This document shows, in pieces, positions 35,629-48,625 of a DNA stretch of 64,000 nucleotides (the first letter of the stretch is position 1; each line of letters opens with the position of its first letter). Where the stretch lies: contig NZ_JAMTCR010000002.1 of the NCBI RefSeq assembly GCF_024171945.1, positions 1,860,001 through 1,924,000 of the forward strand, read 5' to 3'. The notes beneath the pieces are model-generated. The model saw nothing but the letters and a program-made list of their open reading frames with translations. It was not told the origin of the DNA and ran no database searches. Position numbers and translations under genes: made by a program. Origin of the DNA: Actinokineospora globicatena (lineage in GTDB: Bacteria; Actinomycetota; Actinomycetes; Mycobacteriales; Pseudonocardiaceae).

Positions 35629-36333
35629 ATGGACATCGTGGTTAAGGGCCGTAACGTCGAGGTTCCGGAGCACTACCGGACACACGTCGAGGAGAAGCTG
35701 ACCAGGCTGGAGCGCTACGACCGCAAGGTCATCCGCTTCGACGTGGAGCTGTTCCACGAGCCCAACCGCAGGCAGTCGAAGAGCTGCCAGCGGGTCGAGA
35801 TCACCGGGAAGGGCAAGGGCCCCGCCGTGCGGGCGGAGGCAGTGGCAGGCGACTTCTACGCCGCGCTCGACCTGGCAGTCAGCAAGATCGAGAACCGGCT
35901 CCGCCGCCAGCACGACCGCAGGCGCGTGCACCACGGTCGGCGCACCCCCACCTCGGTCGGCCAAGCCGTCGCCGCCGCTACCCCCATCACCAACGGGAAC
36001 GGGTCGGGCCTGCACGCGGGCAGCACCACGCTGCTGCAAGCCCCCGAGTACGACGGCGCCACCAACGGCAGCCACCTCGCCGCGGACCTGGAAGCCGAGT
36101 ACGGCGGCGTCCCGATGCCCCGCCGGCGCTGGGAGGACGACGAGGACTCCCTCCCCGGCCGCGTGGTGCGCGAGAAGGAGCACCCGGCCAAGCCGATGAC
36201 CGTCGACCAGGCCCTCTACGAGATGGAACTGGTCGGGCACGACTTCTACCTGTTCGCCGACGCCGACACCGGCACCCCCAGCGTCGTCTACCGGCGCCAC
36301 GCCTTCGACTACGGCGTGATCAAGCTCGTCTGA
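35629..36333 (+). CDS. hpf: Long-form ribosome hibernation promoting factor
   Basis: A 234-residue HPF that pairs 70S ribosomes into inactive 100S dimers or stabilises them in stationary phase. The N-terminal domain (about 1-105) reads MDIVVKGRNVEVPEHYR ... DFYAALDLAVSKIENRLRRQ, and the C-terminal dimerisation domain (about 180-234) has KPMTVDQALYEMELVGHDFY and YRRHAFDYGVIKLV. A variable linker joins them. GAGGGAGG precedes the ATG. A strong hairpin follows. Confidence 0.95.
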   Translation: MDIVVKGRNVEVPEHYRTHVEEKLTRLERYDRKVIRFDVELFHEPNRRQSKSCQRVEITGKGKGPAVRAEAVAGDFYAALDLAVSKIENRLRRQHDRRRVHHGRRTPTSVGQAVAAATPITNGNGSGLHAGSTTLLQAPEYDGATNGSHLAADLEAEYGGVPMPRRRWEDDEDSLPGRVVREKEHPAKPMTVDQALYEMELVGHDFYLFADADTGTPSVVYRRHAFDYGVIKLV

Positions 36334-36353
36334 GCGCTGATCCCACGCACCGC

Positions 36354-36384
36354 GTGCCCCGGGGGACCAGCGCCCCCGGGGCAC
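36354..36384. terminator. Hairpin terminator after hpf
   Basis: GTGCCCCGGGGG (36354-36365) pairs perfectly with CCCCCGGGGCAC (36373-36384) around a 7-nt loop, starting 21 nt after the hpf stop. The remaining ~310 nt to secA show no gene and should contain the secA promoter. Confidence 0.75.
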
Positions 36385-36697
36385 CGCCATGCCCGCTCCC
36401 GCCCGGCCCGACCGGGTGCCGAGGCCGTTTCGGTGGGCCACTCCGTGCCCGCCCCGAGCCGCTGACCGGCGGAGATCGGCCGCGCCGGGCCGACCGCGGT
36501 CCGTTCCCAGTTCACATCTGGGGGTAACGCGGAACCTCCTGGCCTGGTGAGCCGTTGGTGCTGTGGCGGGCCTCACCCAGGTAGCCTCACCGCGCCGCTT
36601 GGCGGCGTCGGTACACGCCGCTGGGCGGGGTGCCTACGATGACGAACAGGAGCGTCCGTAGCGGGCGCACGACTATCAGCTAGCGAGGTCGACTCGG

Positions 36698-39568
<2,871 letters not shown>

Positions 39569-39583
39569 GGTCAGTGCTCTGTG

Positions 39584-39630
39584 AACTGGGTGGTGGACGG
39601 ATCTCCGTCTGCCACCCAGTTTGCTTTTTC
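39584..39630 (+). terminator. Rho-independent-like terminator after secA
   Basis: AACTGGGTGG (39584-39593) pairs with CCACCCAGTT (39612-39621), with an inner GGACGG/CCGTCT stem and ATCT loop, followed by TGCTTTTTC. It starts 15 nt after the secA stop and has one of the few clear T-runs in the window. Confidence 0.85.
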
Positions 39631-39742
39631 CCTTGCCCCACAAGGGCGACCGTCCCCCACCAAGGGTGAACCGGGCTGAAGACCCCCCCAATACACAGCC
39701 TATCGAGGGGGTGGGGTGGGGTCCGAGGGTGAAAGTTGGGCC

Positions 39743-39770
39743 TGTGGACAAGTGCGGGCCTTGTGGACAG
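39743..39770 (-). promoter_or_regulatory. Pair of DnaA-box-like nonamers
   Basis: On the minus strand the nonamers read TTGTCCACA (39743-39751) and CTGTCCACA (39762-39770), 19 nt apart, between the secA terminator and the convergent DUF6459 gene. The first is identical to the actinobacterial DnaA box and the second differs at one base. A DnaA-titration role is possible but unproven. Confidence 0.3.
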
Positions 39771-39777
39771 TTCGGGG

Positions 39778-40212
39778 TCAGAAGCCGATCAGGCGCAGGA
39801 TTGTGCAGTGCCAGTGTCCTTCCAGTTGTTCCATGCGGCCGAAGCAGGTTTTGGCGTGCCAGGAGTCTGGGTGGTCGGCGCGGACGATGCGGATGGTTGC
39901 GGCTAGTTCCACCACGCCCGGTGCTACCTCCGAGGTGTGCAGGTGGGCCAGGCGGTACAGGGTTCGGCCGTTGCCCTTCGCGCGGGTGAGGAGGCCCTCG
40001 TACACGGCTGGGGGGAGCATGCCGTGGAGGTGGGCGACTTGGCGTTTGCCCTCCAGGGCTTCCAGCAGCAGGGTCACCAGGCGCCAGGTGGCTTCTCGGG
40101 GGGCGCCGCGGATGGTTCGGTTGGGGGAGGGGCTGGCGGGCGGGGTGAACCAGCGTTCTTCGTCGGCCTCGGCCAGTGGGGGCTCGTAGTCGGGCAGGGC
40201 GTTGATGCGCAC
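39778..40212 (-). CDS. DUF6459 family protein (Rv3235-like)
   Basis: A 144-residue protein opening VRINALPDYEPPL, with a proline-rich segment to about 35, then WRLVTLLLEALEGKRQVAHLHGMLPPAVYEGL and a C-terminal beta region WHCTILRLIGF. It is typical of the actinobacterial Rv3235 family, whose function is unknown. GTG at 40212 has AAGGAG 5 nt upstream, a better start than the more distant ATG at 40305, which would overlap the divergent HAD gene. Confidence 0.78.
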   Translation of the reverse strand: MRINALPDYEPPLAEADEERWFTPPASPSPNRTIRGAPREATWRLVTLLLEALEGKRQVAHLHGMLPPAVYEGLLTRAKGNGRTLYRLAHLHTSEVAPGVVELAATIRIVRADHPDSWHAKTCFGRMEQLEGHWHCTILRLIGF

Positions 40213-40303
40213 TGGGCTCCTTCCGGGTGGTTTACCGGGAGAGAGCGCCCGAAACACGTTGTCGCGCACCGGGGTCACCGGAAGCGGTGACAGGATCAGC
40301 GCC

Positions 40304-40723
40304 ATGGACGCGTTGGTCGTGGATTACGCGGGTGTGTTCACCGAGGACGGCATGCCCGAGGTCGTCGCGCGGGTGCGGGCGGCCGGGTTCAAGACGGCGC
40401 TGCTGTCCAACGCGGACGCCGTGCCCGCGCCGCTGCCGGACGTGTTCGACGCGGTGGTCGTGTCCGGCGCAGTCGGGTTCGCCAAGCCGGACGCCGCCAT
40501 CTACCGGCACGCGGCGGCGGTGCTGCGGGTCGACCCGAGCCGGTGCGTGTTCGTCGACGACGTCGCCGAGTACGTGCGGGGTGCGGCGCGGGTGGGCATG
40601 GTCGGCGTGCACCACCGGGACGTGGAGTCCACAGTGGAGGAACTGGTCGTGCTGCTCGACCTACCGGCCGCGGCGGACCAGTTCGAAGCACAGGACGGCG
40701 GCGGCGGTCGCGACGTTGAGTGA
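40304..40723 (+). CDS. HAD-superfamily protein with altered catalytic motif
   Basis: A compact 139-residue HAD-like protein. Motif I reads VVDYAGVFT: the nucleophile Asp7 is present but the second Asp of the usual DxD is Ala9. Motif II is ALLSNAD, the Lys motif is GFAKPDAAIY, and motif IV is CVFVDDVAEYV. Cap domain insertions are minimal. Loss of the second Asp argues against standard phosphatase chemistry. ATG at 40304. The 3' end overlaps the opposite-strand methyltransferase gene by 63 nt. Confidence 0.8.
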   Translation: MDALVVDYAGVFTEDGMPEVVARVRAAGFKTALLSNADAVPAPLPDVFDAVVVSGAVGFAKPDAAIYRHAAAVLRVDPSRCVFVDDVAEYVRGAARVGMVGVHHRDVESTVEELVVLLDLPAAADQFEAQDGGGGRDVE

Positions 40724-41461
40724 CTCCACCCCGCCCGCCATCGGGATCGACAGCCAGCGGTTGACGTGCGGTCGCACCCCGTCGGTCACCCCCGAGGTCT
40801 CGCTGCCCAGCACGAACGCCGCCTGACCGGGCAGGTCCGCGTCGAACACGGTGCGCCGCGCGCCCGCGTCCAGCCCGTAGAGCGGGTACCCGGCGGCGCG
40901 CAGGTCGGCCGCCGCCTCGGCCGCTGTGGCCACGCGCAGCACCGGTGCGGTGAACGCGACCCCCGCCGAGGCCTTGACCACCAGCGGGTCCAGCCCGGCC
41001 ACCCCGCGCCTGGGCACCACGATCCCGCCGATGCCCGCCGCGGTGGCGGTGCGCAGGATCATGCCCACGTTGGCCGGGGTGGTGATCCCGTCGAGCAGCA
41101 GCACCGACGACGGCCGCCGCGACGAGGCCAGCGCGTCGGCCAGCGTGCGCATCCGCGGCGCGACGACATCGGCCAGCACGCCTTGGTCCTGCTTGCCGTT
41201 GCCCGCCAACACCTTCACCCGGTGCGGGGTCGCGCGCTGCACCTCGACACCCCGCTCGCGCGCGGCGTCGATGATCTCGCGGGCCGCCAGGCCGTGCGCG
41301 TTGTCGGCCAGCACCACCTTGTCGACGGTCAGGCGGGTGTCGGCCAGCGCCTCCAGCACCGGCTTGCGCCCGTAGACGGTCACGAACCGGTCCTTGGGGG
41401 ACGTCGCCTGCTCTCGGTACTCGCGGGGCGCGGATCGCTCGTGGGGCACGGCGAGCAGCAT
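40661..41461 (-). CDS. TrmH/SpoU family RNA 2'-O-methyltransferase
   Basis: A 266-residue SPOUT enzyme that probably methylates a ribose in rRNA or tRNA using S-adenosylmethionine. The N-terminal substrate-binding domain contains VTVYGRKPVLEALAD and VLADVVAPR. The catalytic knot domain has LLLDGITTPANVGMILRTA, FVLGSETSGVTD and LSIPMAGGVESLNVATAAAV, the three SpoU motifs. ATG at 41461. It is divergent from the WS/DGAT gene across 54 nt. The exact nucleotide target is unknown. Confidence 0.88.
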   Translation of the reverse strand: MLLAVPHERSAPREYREQATSPKDRFVTVYGRKPVLEALADTRLTVDKVVLADNAHGLAAREIIDAARERGVEVQRATPHRVKVLAGNGKQDQGVLADVVAPRMRTLADALASSRRPSSVLLLDGITTPANVGMILRTATAAGIGGIVVPRRGVAGLDPLVVKASAGVAFTAPVLRVATAAEAAADLRAAGYPLYGLDAGARRTVFDADLPGQAAFVLGSETSGVTDGVRPHVNRWLSIPMAGGVESLNVATAAAVLCFELVRRGR

Positions 41462-41515
41462 CGCACGCCCCGCGTCCGGCCCTCCGCGCCGCCCGGGTTG
41501 TGCCAGTATCGGGCC

Positions 41516-42919
41516 ATGCCCGACCGCCTGTCCGCCATCGACGCGTCCTACCTCTACCTGGAGGACGCGGCGACGCCGATGCACGTCGGCGGGGTCGCGG
41601 TGTTCCGCAAGCCCAAGGCCGGGTTCGACCACGCGCGGCTGGTCAAGCTGATCGAGCAGCGGCTGCCGCTGGTGCCGCGCTACCGGCAGCGCGTCGCCGA
41701 GGTCCCGGGCCACCTGGCCCGCCCGGTCTGGGTGGACGACCCCGGCTTCGACGTCAACTACCACGTGCGCCGCTCCGCCCTGCCGCGCCCGGGCAGCGAC
41801 GAGCAGCTGCACGACCTGGTCGCCAGGCTGATGGCCCGCCCGCTCGACCACACCCGGCCGCTGTGGGAGGCCTACCTGGTCGAGGGCCTCGCCGACGGCC
41901 ACGCCGCGCTGATCACCAAGACGCACCTGGCGCTGGTCGACGGGATCCGCACCATCGACTTCGGCCAGGTCATCCTGGAGCCGCACCCGCAGGCCGACGA
42001 CCAGCCCGACGACGAGCCGTGGGAGCCGCGCAGGCTGCCCGGCCCGGCCAGGCTGGTGCTCGACGCGGTCACCGAGACCGTGCAGCGGCCCCGCGAGGTG
42101 GTGGAGAACGTGCGCGCCGCCGTGGGGGACGCGCTGGCTACCACCCAGAAGGTCGCCGGGGTGCTGGGCACCGTCGTGTCCGCCATCGGCATCGCGGCCC
42201 GACCGGCGCAGGCCAGCCCGCTCAACGCCCCGGTCGGCCGGGCCCGCCGCTACGCCGTGGCCACCGCCGGGCTCGACGACCTGCGCGACGTGCGCGCCCG
42301 CCACGGCGGCACCGTCAACGACGTGGTGCTCACCGTGGTCGCAGGGGCGCTGCGGTCCTGGCTGCTCTCCCGCGGCCTGCAGCTCACCGCGTCCAGCACG
42401 GTCCGCGCGCTGGTGCCGCTGGCGGTGCGCGACTCCGACGGCTCGGTGCCCGGCATGCTCGGCAACCAGGTCACCCCGCAGCTGGTCGACTTACCCGTCG
42501 GCGAGCCGAGCCCGTTCGTGCGGTTGCACCACATCAGCCACGCGCTGCGCCCGCACAACGACTCGGTCCGCTCGGTCGCCGCCTCGGCGCTGCTGCGGGT
42601 CGGCGGGTTCGCCCCCCCGACGCTGCACTCGCTCGGCGCGCGGGCGGCCGCGTCGTTCTCGCAGCGCATCTTCAACGTGGTGGTCACCAACGTGCCGGGT
42701 CCGCAGGCCCCGCTGTACCTGGGCACCGCCAGGATGACCCGGATGGTCCCGGCCATGCCGCTCACCCGCAACCAGGCGCTGGCCATCGGCGTCACCTCCT
42801 ACGACGGAGGGGTGTACTTCGGGCTGACCGGGGACCGCACGGCCATGGCCGACGTGGACGTGCTGGCGCGAATGCTGGAAGAGTCGGTCGAGGAACTGTT
42901 GACGACAGTGAGAGCGTGA
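41516..42919 (+). CDS. Wax ester synthase/diacylglycerol acyltransferase-like protein
   Basis: A 467-residue WS/DGAT family protein: LSAIDASYLYLEDAATPMHV at the start, LVPRYRQRVAEVPGHLARPVW, LWEAYLVEGL, and late VVVTNVPGPQAPLYL and GVTSYDGGVYFGL. The HHxxxDG active-site motif reads THLALVDG with His137 kept and the first His replaced by Thr136. The order resembles Rv3234c/Rv3233c, which also carry altered motifs. It would make storage wax or triacylglycerol if active. One TTA codon occurs at Leu326. Its stop overlaps the next gene. Confidence 0.85.
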   Translation: MPDRLSAIDASYLYLEDAATPMHVGGVAVFRKPKAGFDHARLVKLIEQRLPLVPRYRQRVAEVPGHLARPVWVDDPGFDVNYHVRRSALPRPGSDEQLHDLVARLMARPLDHTRPLWEAYLVEGLADGHAALITKTHLALVDGIRTIDFGQVILEPHPQADDQPDDEPWEPRRLPGPARLVLDAVTETVQRPREVVENVRAAVGDALATTQKVAGVLGTVVSAIGIAARPAQASPLNAPVGRARRYAVATAGLDDLRDVRARHGGTVNDVVLTVVAGALRSWLLSRGLQLTASSTVRALVPLAVRDSDGSVPGMLGNQVTPQLVDLPVGEPSPFVRLHHISHALRPHNDSVRSVAASALLRVGGFAPPTLHSLGARAAASFSQRIFNVVVTNVPGPQAPLYLGTARMTRMVPAMPLTRNQALAIGVTSYDGGVYFGLTGDRTAMADVDVLARMLEESVEELLTTVRA

Positions 42920-43428
42920 GTGAGTTGAGGGTCTTCATACCAGCCACCGTGGCGATGCTGCGGGCGCTGAACGCCGACGGCGAGCTCGCCCCGATCACCG
43001 GTACCGCGTTCGCGCTCACCCCCGCGCTGCGCGAGTCCTACGCGACCGGCGGCGACGAGGAACTGGAGTACGTGGCCATGCTCGACGCGGCGAAGGCCTC
43101 GCTGCGGCTGCTGGGCGCCGAGCTGACGAGCGACCCCGAGGTGTCGATGCGCCGCGCGGTCATCGCCGCCGACGTCGACGGGGTGGAGCTGCGGCCGGAC
43201 CTGGACCACTCGGTGGTCAAGCTGTCCGGCACGGTCCCGCTCAAGGTCGTGGCCGCGGTCCACCTGGACACCGAGGAGGCCGCCGTCGCCGTGCGGGCCG
43301 CCGTGGCCGCGGTCGACGCCGCCGACATGGGCGACCCGGACGCCGAGTTCGTGCTCGGCGACGCCGAGGACCACGAGCTGGCGTGGTACGCGCCGCAGGA
43401 GTTGCCCTTCCTGCTGGAGCTGCTGTAA
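42916..43428 (+). CDS. DUF6912 family protein (Rv3231c homologue)
   Basis: A 170-residue acidic, alanine-rich protein opening VSELRVFIPATVAMLRAL, with VSMRRAVIAADVDGVELRPD and LAWYAPQELPFLLELL at the C-terminus. This matches the conserved actinobacterial family around Rv3231c, of unknown function. GTG at 42916 overlaps the acyltransferase stop by 4 nt (GTGA), so the two are translationally coupled. Confidence 0.8.
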   Translation: MSELRVFIPATVAMLRALNADGELAPITGTAFALTPALRESYATGGDEELEYVAMLDAAKASLRLLGAELTSDPEVSMRRAVIAADVDGVELRPDLDHSVVKLSGTVPLKVVAAVHLDTEEAAVAVRAAVAAVDAADMGDPDAEFVLGDAEDHELAWYAPQELPFLLELL

Positions 43429-43478
43429 CCGGGAGGTCATCCCATGACAGGATGTACGCGTGCGCGGGGGCCACGAGA

Positions 43479-43499
43479 GCGCTGACGACCGGTCAGCGC
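43479..43499. terminator. Hairpin after the acyltransferase operon
   Basis: GCGCTGAC (43479-43486) and GTCAGCGC (43492-43499) form a perfect 8-bp stem with a 5-nt loop, about 50 nt past the DUF6912 stop. Confidence 0.5.
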
Positions 43500-43537
43500 C
43501 ACCTCGGGGGCACCGGCCTGACCGCACACCCCGGATA

Positions 43538-43571
43538 ACAGCACCGCCCTGACGACAGCACCGCCCTGATG
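43538..43571. repeat. Two tandem copies of a 17-nt unit upstream of pruA
   Basis: ACAGCACCGCCCTGACG is followed immediately by ACAGCACCGCCCTGATG, ending 29 nt before the pruA start. Direct repeats in a promoter region can be regulator half-sites; no known regulator consensus is recognised. Confidence 0.6.
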
Positions 43572-43600
43572 ACACGACCACGAGGGAGGCGAGCCACACG

Positions 43601-45229
<1,629 letters not shown>

Positions 45230-45242
45230 TCAGGTCAGACGC

Positions 45243-45276
45243 GAACAGGGCAGGTGCCACGGCACCTGCCCTGTTC
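45243..45276. terminator. Bidirectional terminator between pruA and phzF-like gene
   Basis: A perfect 15-bp stem (45243-45257 with 45262-45276) with the 4-nt loop CACG lies between two convergent stops, 13 nt past pruA and 16 nt past the opposite gene. It can serve both strands. Confidence 0.9.
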
Positions 45277-45292
45277 TTCGTCCGGTGGTCCG

Positions 45293-46129
45293 CTAGATCG
45301 GGACGGCGGTGCCGGTGACGTGGATGCCCGCGCTCGGGTCGGTCGGGATGCTGACCGTGATCACGCCTGGCCTGCCCAGGTCGTCGCCCTGGTGGATGGT
45401 GAGGGCGGCCGGGAGGGTGACCAGGCCGAGTTCGCGCAGGTAGCCGCCCAGGGCGGCCGCCGCGGCACCGGTGGCGGGATCCTCGACGACACCGCCGGGC
45501 GGGAACGGGTTGCGGGAGTGCACGACGGTCTCGGAGTCGCGGTGGACGAGCTGGATGGTGGTCCAGCCGTGCTCGGTCATCAGCTCCGCCAGCGCCGGGT
45601 AGTCGTAGGCCAGGTCGGCCAGCCGCTCCCGGGTGCGCGCGGCCACCACCGGGTGCCAGGCGCCCGCGTACGCGGCCCGGAGGGGGAGCGCGGGGTCGAG
45701 GTCGGCCTCGTGCCAGCGCAGCGCCGCCAACAGGGCCGCCTGGACCTCGGGGGCGATGTCCTCGGTGCGCGGGCCGACGCTGACCAGGGTGGCGGTGATG
45801 TAGCCGTCCTCGGTCTCGCTGGTGCTGACCTCCACCAGCCCCGCCCTGGTGTGCAGCCGCAGCGGCCCGGAGCCGTTGGCCGCGGCGTGCGCCACGGACG
45901 CGGCGATGGTCGCGTGACCGCAGAACGGCACTTCGGCCAGCGGGCTGAAGTACCGCACGTCCAGGGCGCCGTCGGGGCGGGGCACGAGGAACGCCGACTC
46001 GGAGTACCCCACCTCCGCCGCGGCCGCCTGCATCTCGTCTTCGGGCACCCCGGTCGCGTCCAGGACGACACCCGCGGGGTTGCCGCCGCTGGGGTCGGTG
46101 GTGAAAGCGGCGTAGCGGAGGATCTGCAC
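45293..46129 (-). CDS. PhzF family isomerase-like protein
   Basis: A 278-residue two-domain protein of the diaminopimelate epimerase fold. The N-terminal FTTDPSGGNPAGVVL and EVGYSESAFL hold the general-base Glu of PhzF enzymes; VRYFSPLAEVPFCGHATIA and VEDPATGAAAAALGGYL are the matching C-terminal blocks. PhzF itself isomerises a phenazine precursor, but most family members have unknown substrates and no phenazine genes are near, so only the family is called. Confidence 0.87.
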   Translation of the reverse strand: MQILRYAAFTTDPSGGNPAGVVLDATGVPEDEMQAAAAEVGYSESAFLVPRPDGALDVRYFSPLAEVPFCGHATIAASVAHAAANGSGPLRLHTRAGLVEVSTSETEDGYITATLVSVGPRTEDIAPEVQAALLAALRWHEADLDPALPLRAAYAGAWHPVVAARTRERLADLAYDYPALAELMTEHGWTTIQLVHRDSETVVHSRNPFPPGGVVEDPATGAAAAALGGYLRELGLVTLPAALTIHQGDDLGRPGVITVSIPTDPSAGIHVTGTAVPI

Positions 46130-46215
46130 GATCGCAGGCTAGCGCCCAGACCCCGCGTCCATCAGCCCAGACGACGACGTCCACCGTCCGGGACGGCCAG
46201 GCGCTGTCCTCCGAC

Positions 46216-47220
46216 TTAGCCGTCCTCTGATTTAGAGGCCAGCAGCCTGCGCAGCGAGGCGAGCCTGCCGGGGGTGGCCGTGCCCTCCTCCACCACCGTG
46301 TCCAGGTAGCAGTCGGGATCCTCCGGCGCGCCGAGGTGCCCGCAGCCCGACGGGCACTCCTCCGCCGCCGCGTGGAACTCCGGGAACGCGGTCACGATGT
46401 CGTTGGGCTTGATGTAGGCCAAGCCGAACGCGCGCACGCCGGGGGTGTCGACCACCCAGCCGCCGCTGGGCAGTGGCAGGGCCACCGCCGAGGTCGAGGT
46501 GTGGCGGCCCTTGCCGATCCCGCTCACGGCCCCGATCGCGCGCTCCGCGTCGGGCACCAGCTTGTTGACCAAAGTGGACTTGCCGACCCCGGAGTGCCCG
46601 ACCAGGGCGGAAAGCCGGTCCACGAGCAGGTCCCGCACCTCGTCGGGCTCCTCGTCGAACCGGTTCACCACGACCCGCAGCTCGAGTTCCTCGTAGAGCG
46701 CGATCAGCTCGGCCGGGTCACCGAGGTCGGCCTTGGTCAGGCACAGCACCGGCTCCAGGCCACCGGCGAACGCGGCGACCAGGCAGCGGTCGATGAAACC
46801 GGTGCGCGGTGGCGGGTCGGCCAGCGCGCAGACGATCAGCAGCTGCTCGGCGTTGGCGACGACGACCCGCTCGTAGCCCTCCATGTCGTCGGAGGTGCGG
46901 CGCAGGACGCTGGTGCGCTCGGCGACGCGGACCATCCTGGCCAGGGTGTCCGGGGCGCCGGTGGTGTCGCCGACCAGTTCGACCTGGTCGCCGACGACCA
47001 CCGAGGTGCGGCCGAGCTCGCGGGCCCGCATCGCCACGACCAGGTGCTCCGGGTCCTTCTCGACCGCGCAGGTCCACCGGCCGCGGTCCTTGCCCACGAC
47101 CATGGCGCTGACCGCGTCCGCGTGCTCGGGGCGGAGCTTCGAGCGTGGCCGCGACCCCTTGCCCGGTCGTACCCGCACATCGGCCTCGTCCAGCCTGCTC
47201 CAGTCGCCCCGCCTCGCCAC
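46216..47220 (-). CDS. rsgA: Small ribosomal subunit GTPase RsgA
   Basis: A late-stage 30S assembly GTPase. The 334-residue protein has an OB-fold, then the circularly permuted GTPase order G4-G1-G3: LCLTKADL, ALVGHSGVGKSTLVNKL, and WVVDTPGVRAFGL, followed by the zinc-binding CPSGCGHLGAPEDPDCYL. GTG at 47220 is one nucleotide from the aroA stop, so the genes are coupled. This aroA-rsgA pair next to an SRAP gene matches Rv3226c-Rv3228. Confidence 0.94.
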   Translation of the reverse strand: MARRGDWSRLDEADVRVRPGKGSRPRSKLRPEHADAVSAMVVGKDRGRWTCAVEKDPEHLVVAMRARELGRTSVVVGDQVELVGDTTGAPDTLARMVRVAERTSVLRRTSDDMEGYERVVVANAEQLLIVCALADPPPRTGFIDRCLVAAFAGGLEPVLCLTKADLGDPAELIALYEELELRVVVNRFDEEPDEVRDLLVDRLSALVGHSGVGKSTLVNKLVPDAERAIGAVSGIGKGRHTSTSAVALPLPSGGWVVDTPGVRAFGLAYIKPNDIVTAFPEFHAAAEECPSGCGHLGAPEDPDCYLDTVVEEGTATPGRLASLRRLLASKSEDG

Positions 47221-47221
47221 G

Positions 47222-48490
47222 TCAGCGCGCCTCGCCGAGCAGGTCTGCCCACATGGCGGGGAAGTCGGGCAGCGTCTTGGCGGTCGTCGCGATGTCGTCG
47301 ACGCGCACTCCGGGCACGACCAGGCCGATGATCGCGCCCGCGGTGGCCATCCGGTGGTCGGCGTAGGCCTGCCAGGGCCCGCCGTGCAGCTTCGCCGGGC
47401 GGATCGTGAGGCCGTCCTCGGTCTCGGTGGCGTCACCGCCGACGGTGTTGATCTCGGCGACGAGCGCGGCGAGGCGATCGGTCTCGTGGCCGCGCAGGTG
47501 GGCGATGCCGCGCAGGACGGACGGGCTGTCGGCGAGGGCGGCCAACGCGGCCACGGTCGGGGTCAGCTCGCCCACGTCGCGCATGTCGATGTCCACACCG
47601 GACAGTGTCGCCGGGCCGCGTACGGTCAGCGCGCCGTTGGCGAGGGTCACCTCAGCGCCCATCTGCGCCAAGATGTCCCGGATAGCGTCACCGGGCTGCG
47701 TGGTCTGAGAAGGCCAACCGGTCACGGTGACCTCACCGCCGGTGACAGCCGCGGCGGCCAAGAACGGCGTCGCGTTGGACAGGTCCGGCTCGATCACCCA
47801 GTCGACAGCGCCAACGGGACCCGGTTCGATCCGCCAGGTGTTGGGCTCCTCGTCGTCGACCGCCACACCCGCCGTGCGCAGCATCTCGATGGTCATGTCG
47901 ATGTGCGGCGTGGACGGCACGGGTTTGCCGTCGTGGTGGATGGTCAACCCCTTGTCGTAGCGGGCGCCCGAGAGCAGCAGTCCGGAGACGAACTGGGAGG
48001 AGCCCGACGCGTCGATGGTGACCGTGCCCCCGGCGATACCACCGGTGCCGACCAGCGTGAACGGCAGCGAGTCGCCCTCGACGACCGCGCCGAGCCCACG
48101 CAGCGCCTCCAAGATGGTGCCCATCGGCCGCTCGCGCGCGCGGGGGTCGCCGTCGAAGCGCACGTGCCCGTCAGCGAGAACGGCGGCAGGTGGGACAAAC
48201 CGCATGACCGTGCCCGCGAGGCCGCAGTCGATCTCGGCCGGTCCGTGGAACCCGCCGTTGGCGTTGACGGAGACGGTGGTGCCGTCGACCGACATCGGCA
48301 CGCCCAGCGCGTGCCAGGCGGCGACCATCAGGTCTGAGTCACGGCTGATGAGCGCTCCGGAGAGGGTGCTCGGCCCACTGCTGAGGGCGGCGAGCACGAG
48401 CGCGCGGTTGGTGATGGACTTCGAGCCGGGGATGGTGACGGTGGCGCTGACGGGACCCGAGGCGACCGGGGCTGACCAGGGCTGCGGCAT
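47222..48490 (-). CDS. aroA: 3-phosphoshikimate 1-carboxyvinyltransferase (EPSP synthase)
   Basis: The sixth step of the shikimate pathway, joining shikimate-3-phosphate and phosphoenolpyruvate. The 422-residue protein shows [57 protein letters not shown] and [15 protein letters not shown]. The second block reads LAGTVMRF where E. coli has the GNAGTAMR-type motif. ATG at 48490 has a GAGGAT sequence 7 nt upstream. It is divergent from the SRAP gene. Confidence 0.95.
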   Translation of the reverse strand: MPQPWSAPVASGPVSATVTIPGSKSITNRALVLAALSSGPSTLSGALISRDSDLMVAAWHALGVPMSVDGTTVSVNANGGFHGPAEIDCGLAGTVMRFVPPAAVLADGHVRFDGDPRARERPMGTILEALRGLGAVVEGDSLPFTLVGTGGIAGGTVTIDASGSSQFVSGLLLSGARYDKGLTIHHDGKPVPSTPHIDMTIEMLRTAGVAVDDEEPNTWRIEPGPVGAVDWVIEPDLSNATPFLAAAAVTGGEVTVTGWPSQTTQPGDAIRDILAQMGAEVTLANGALTVRGPATLSGVDIDMRDVGELTPTVAALAALADSPSVLRGIAHLRGHETDRLAALVAEINTVGGDATETEDGLTIRPAKLHGGPWQAYADHRMATAGAIIGLVVPGVRVDDIATTAKTLPDFPAMWADLLGEAR

Positions 48491-48625
48491 GCCGCAATCC
48501 TCCCGCACCGGCCGCCGCATCGGGTGACCGGCTCGCCTCCACCTGCCGGGCATGTCACGATTCGCTCACACCGTGGGTGGCGGTGGCGCTCCCCCCGGGG
48601 AGCGGGAGAGGGAGGGTGGTCGACC

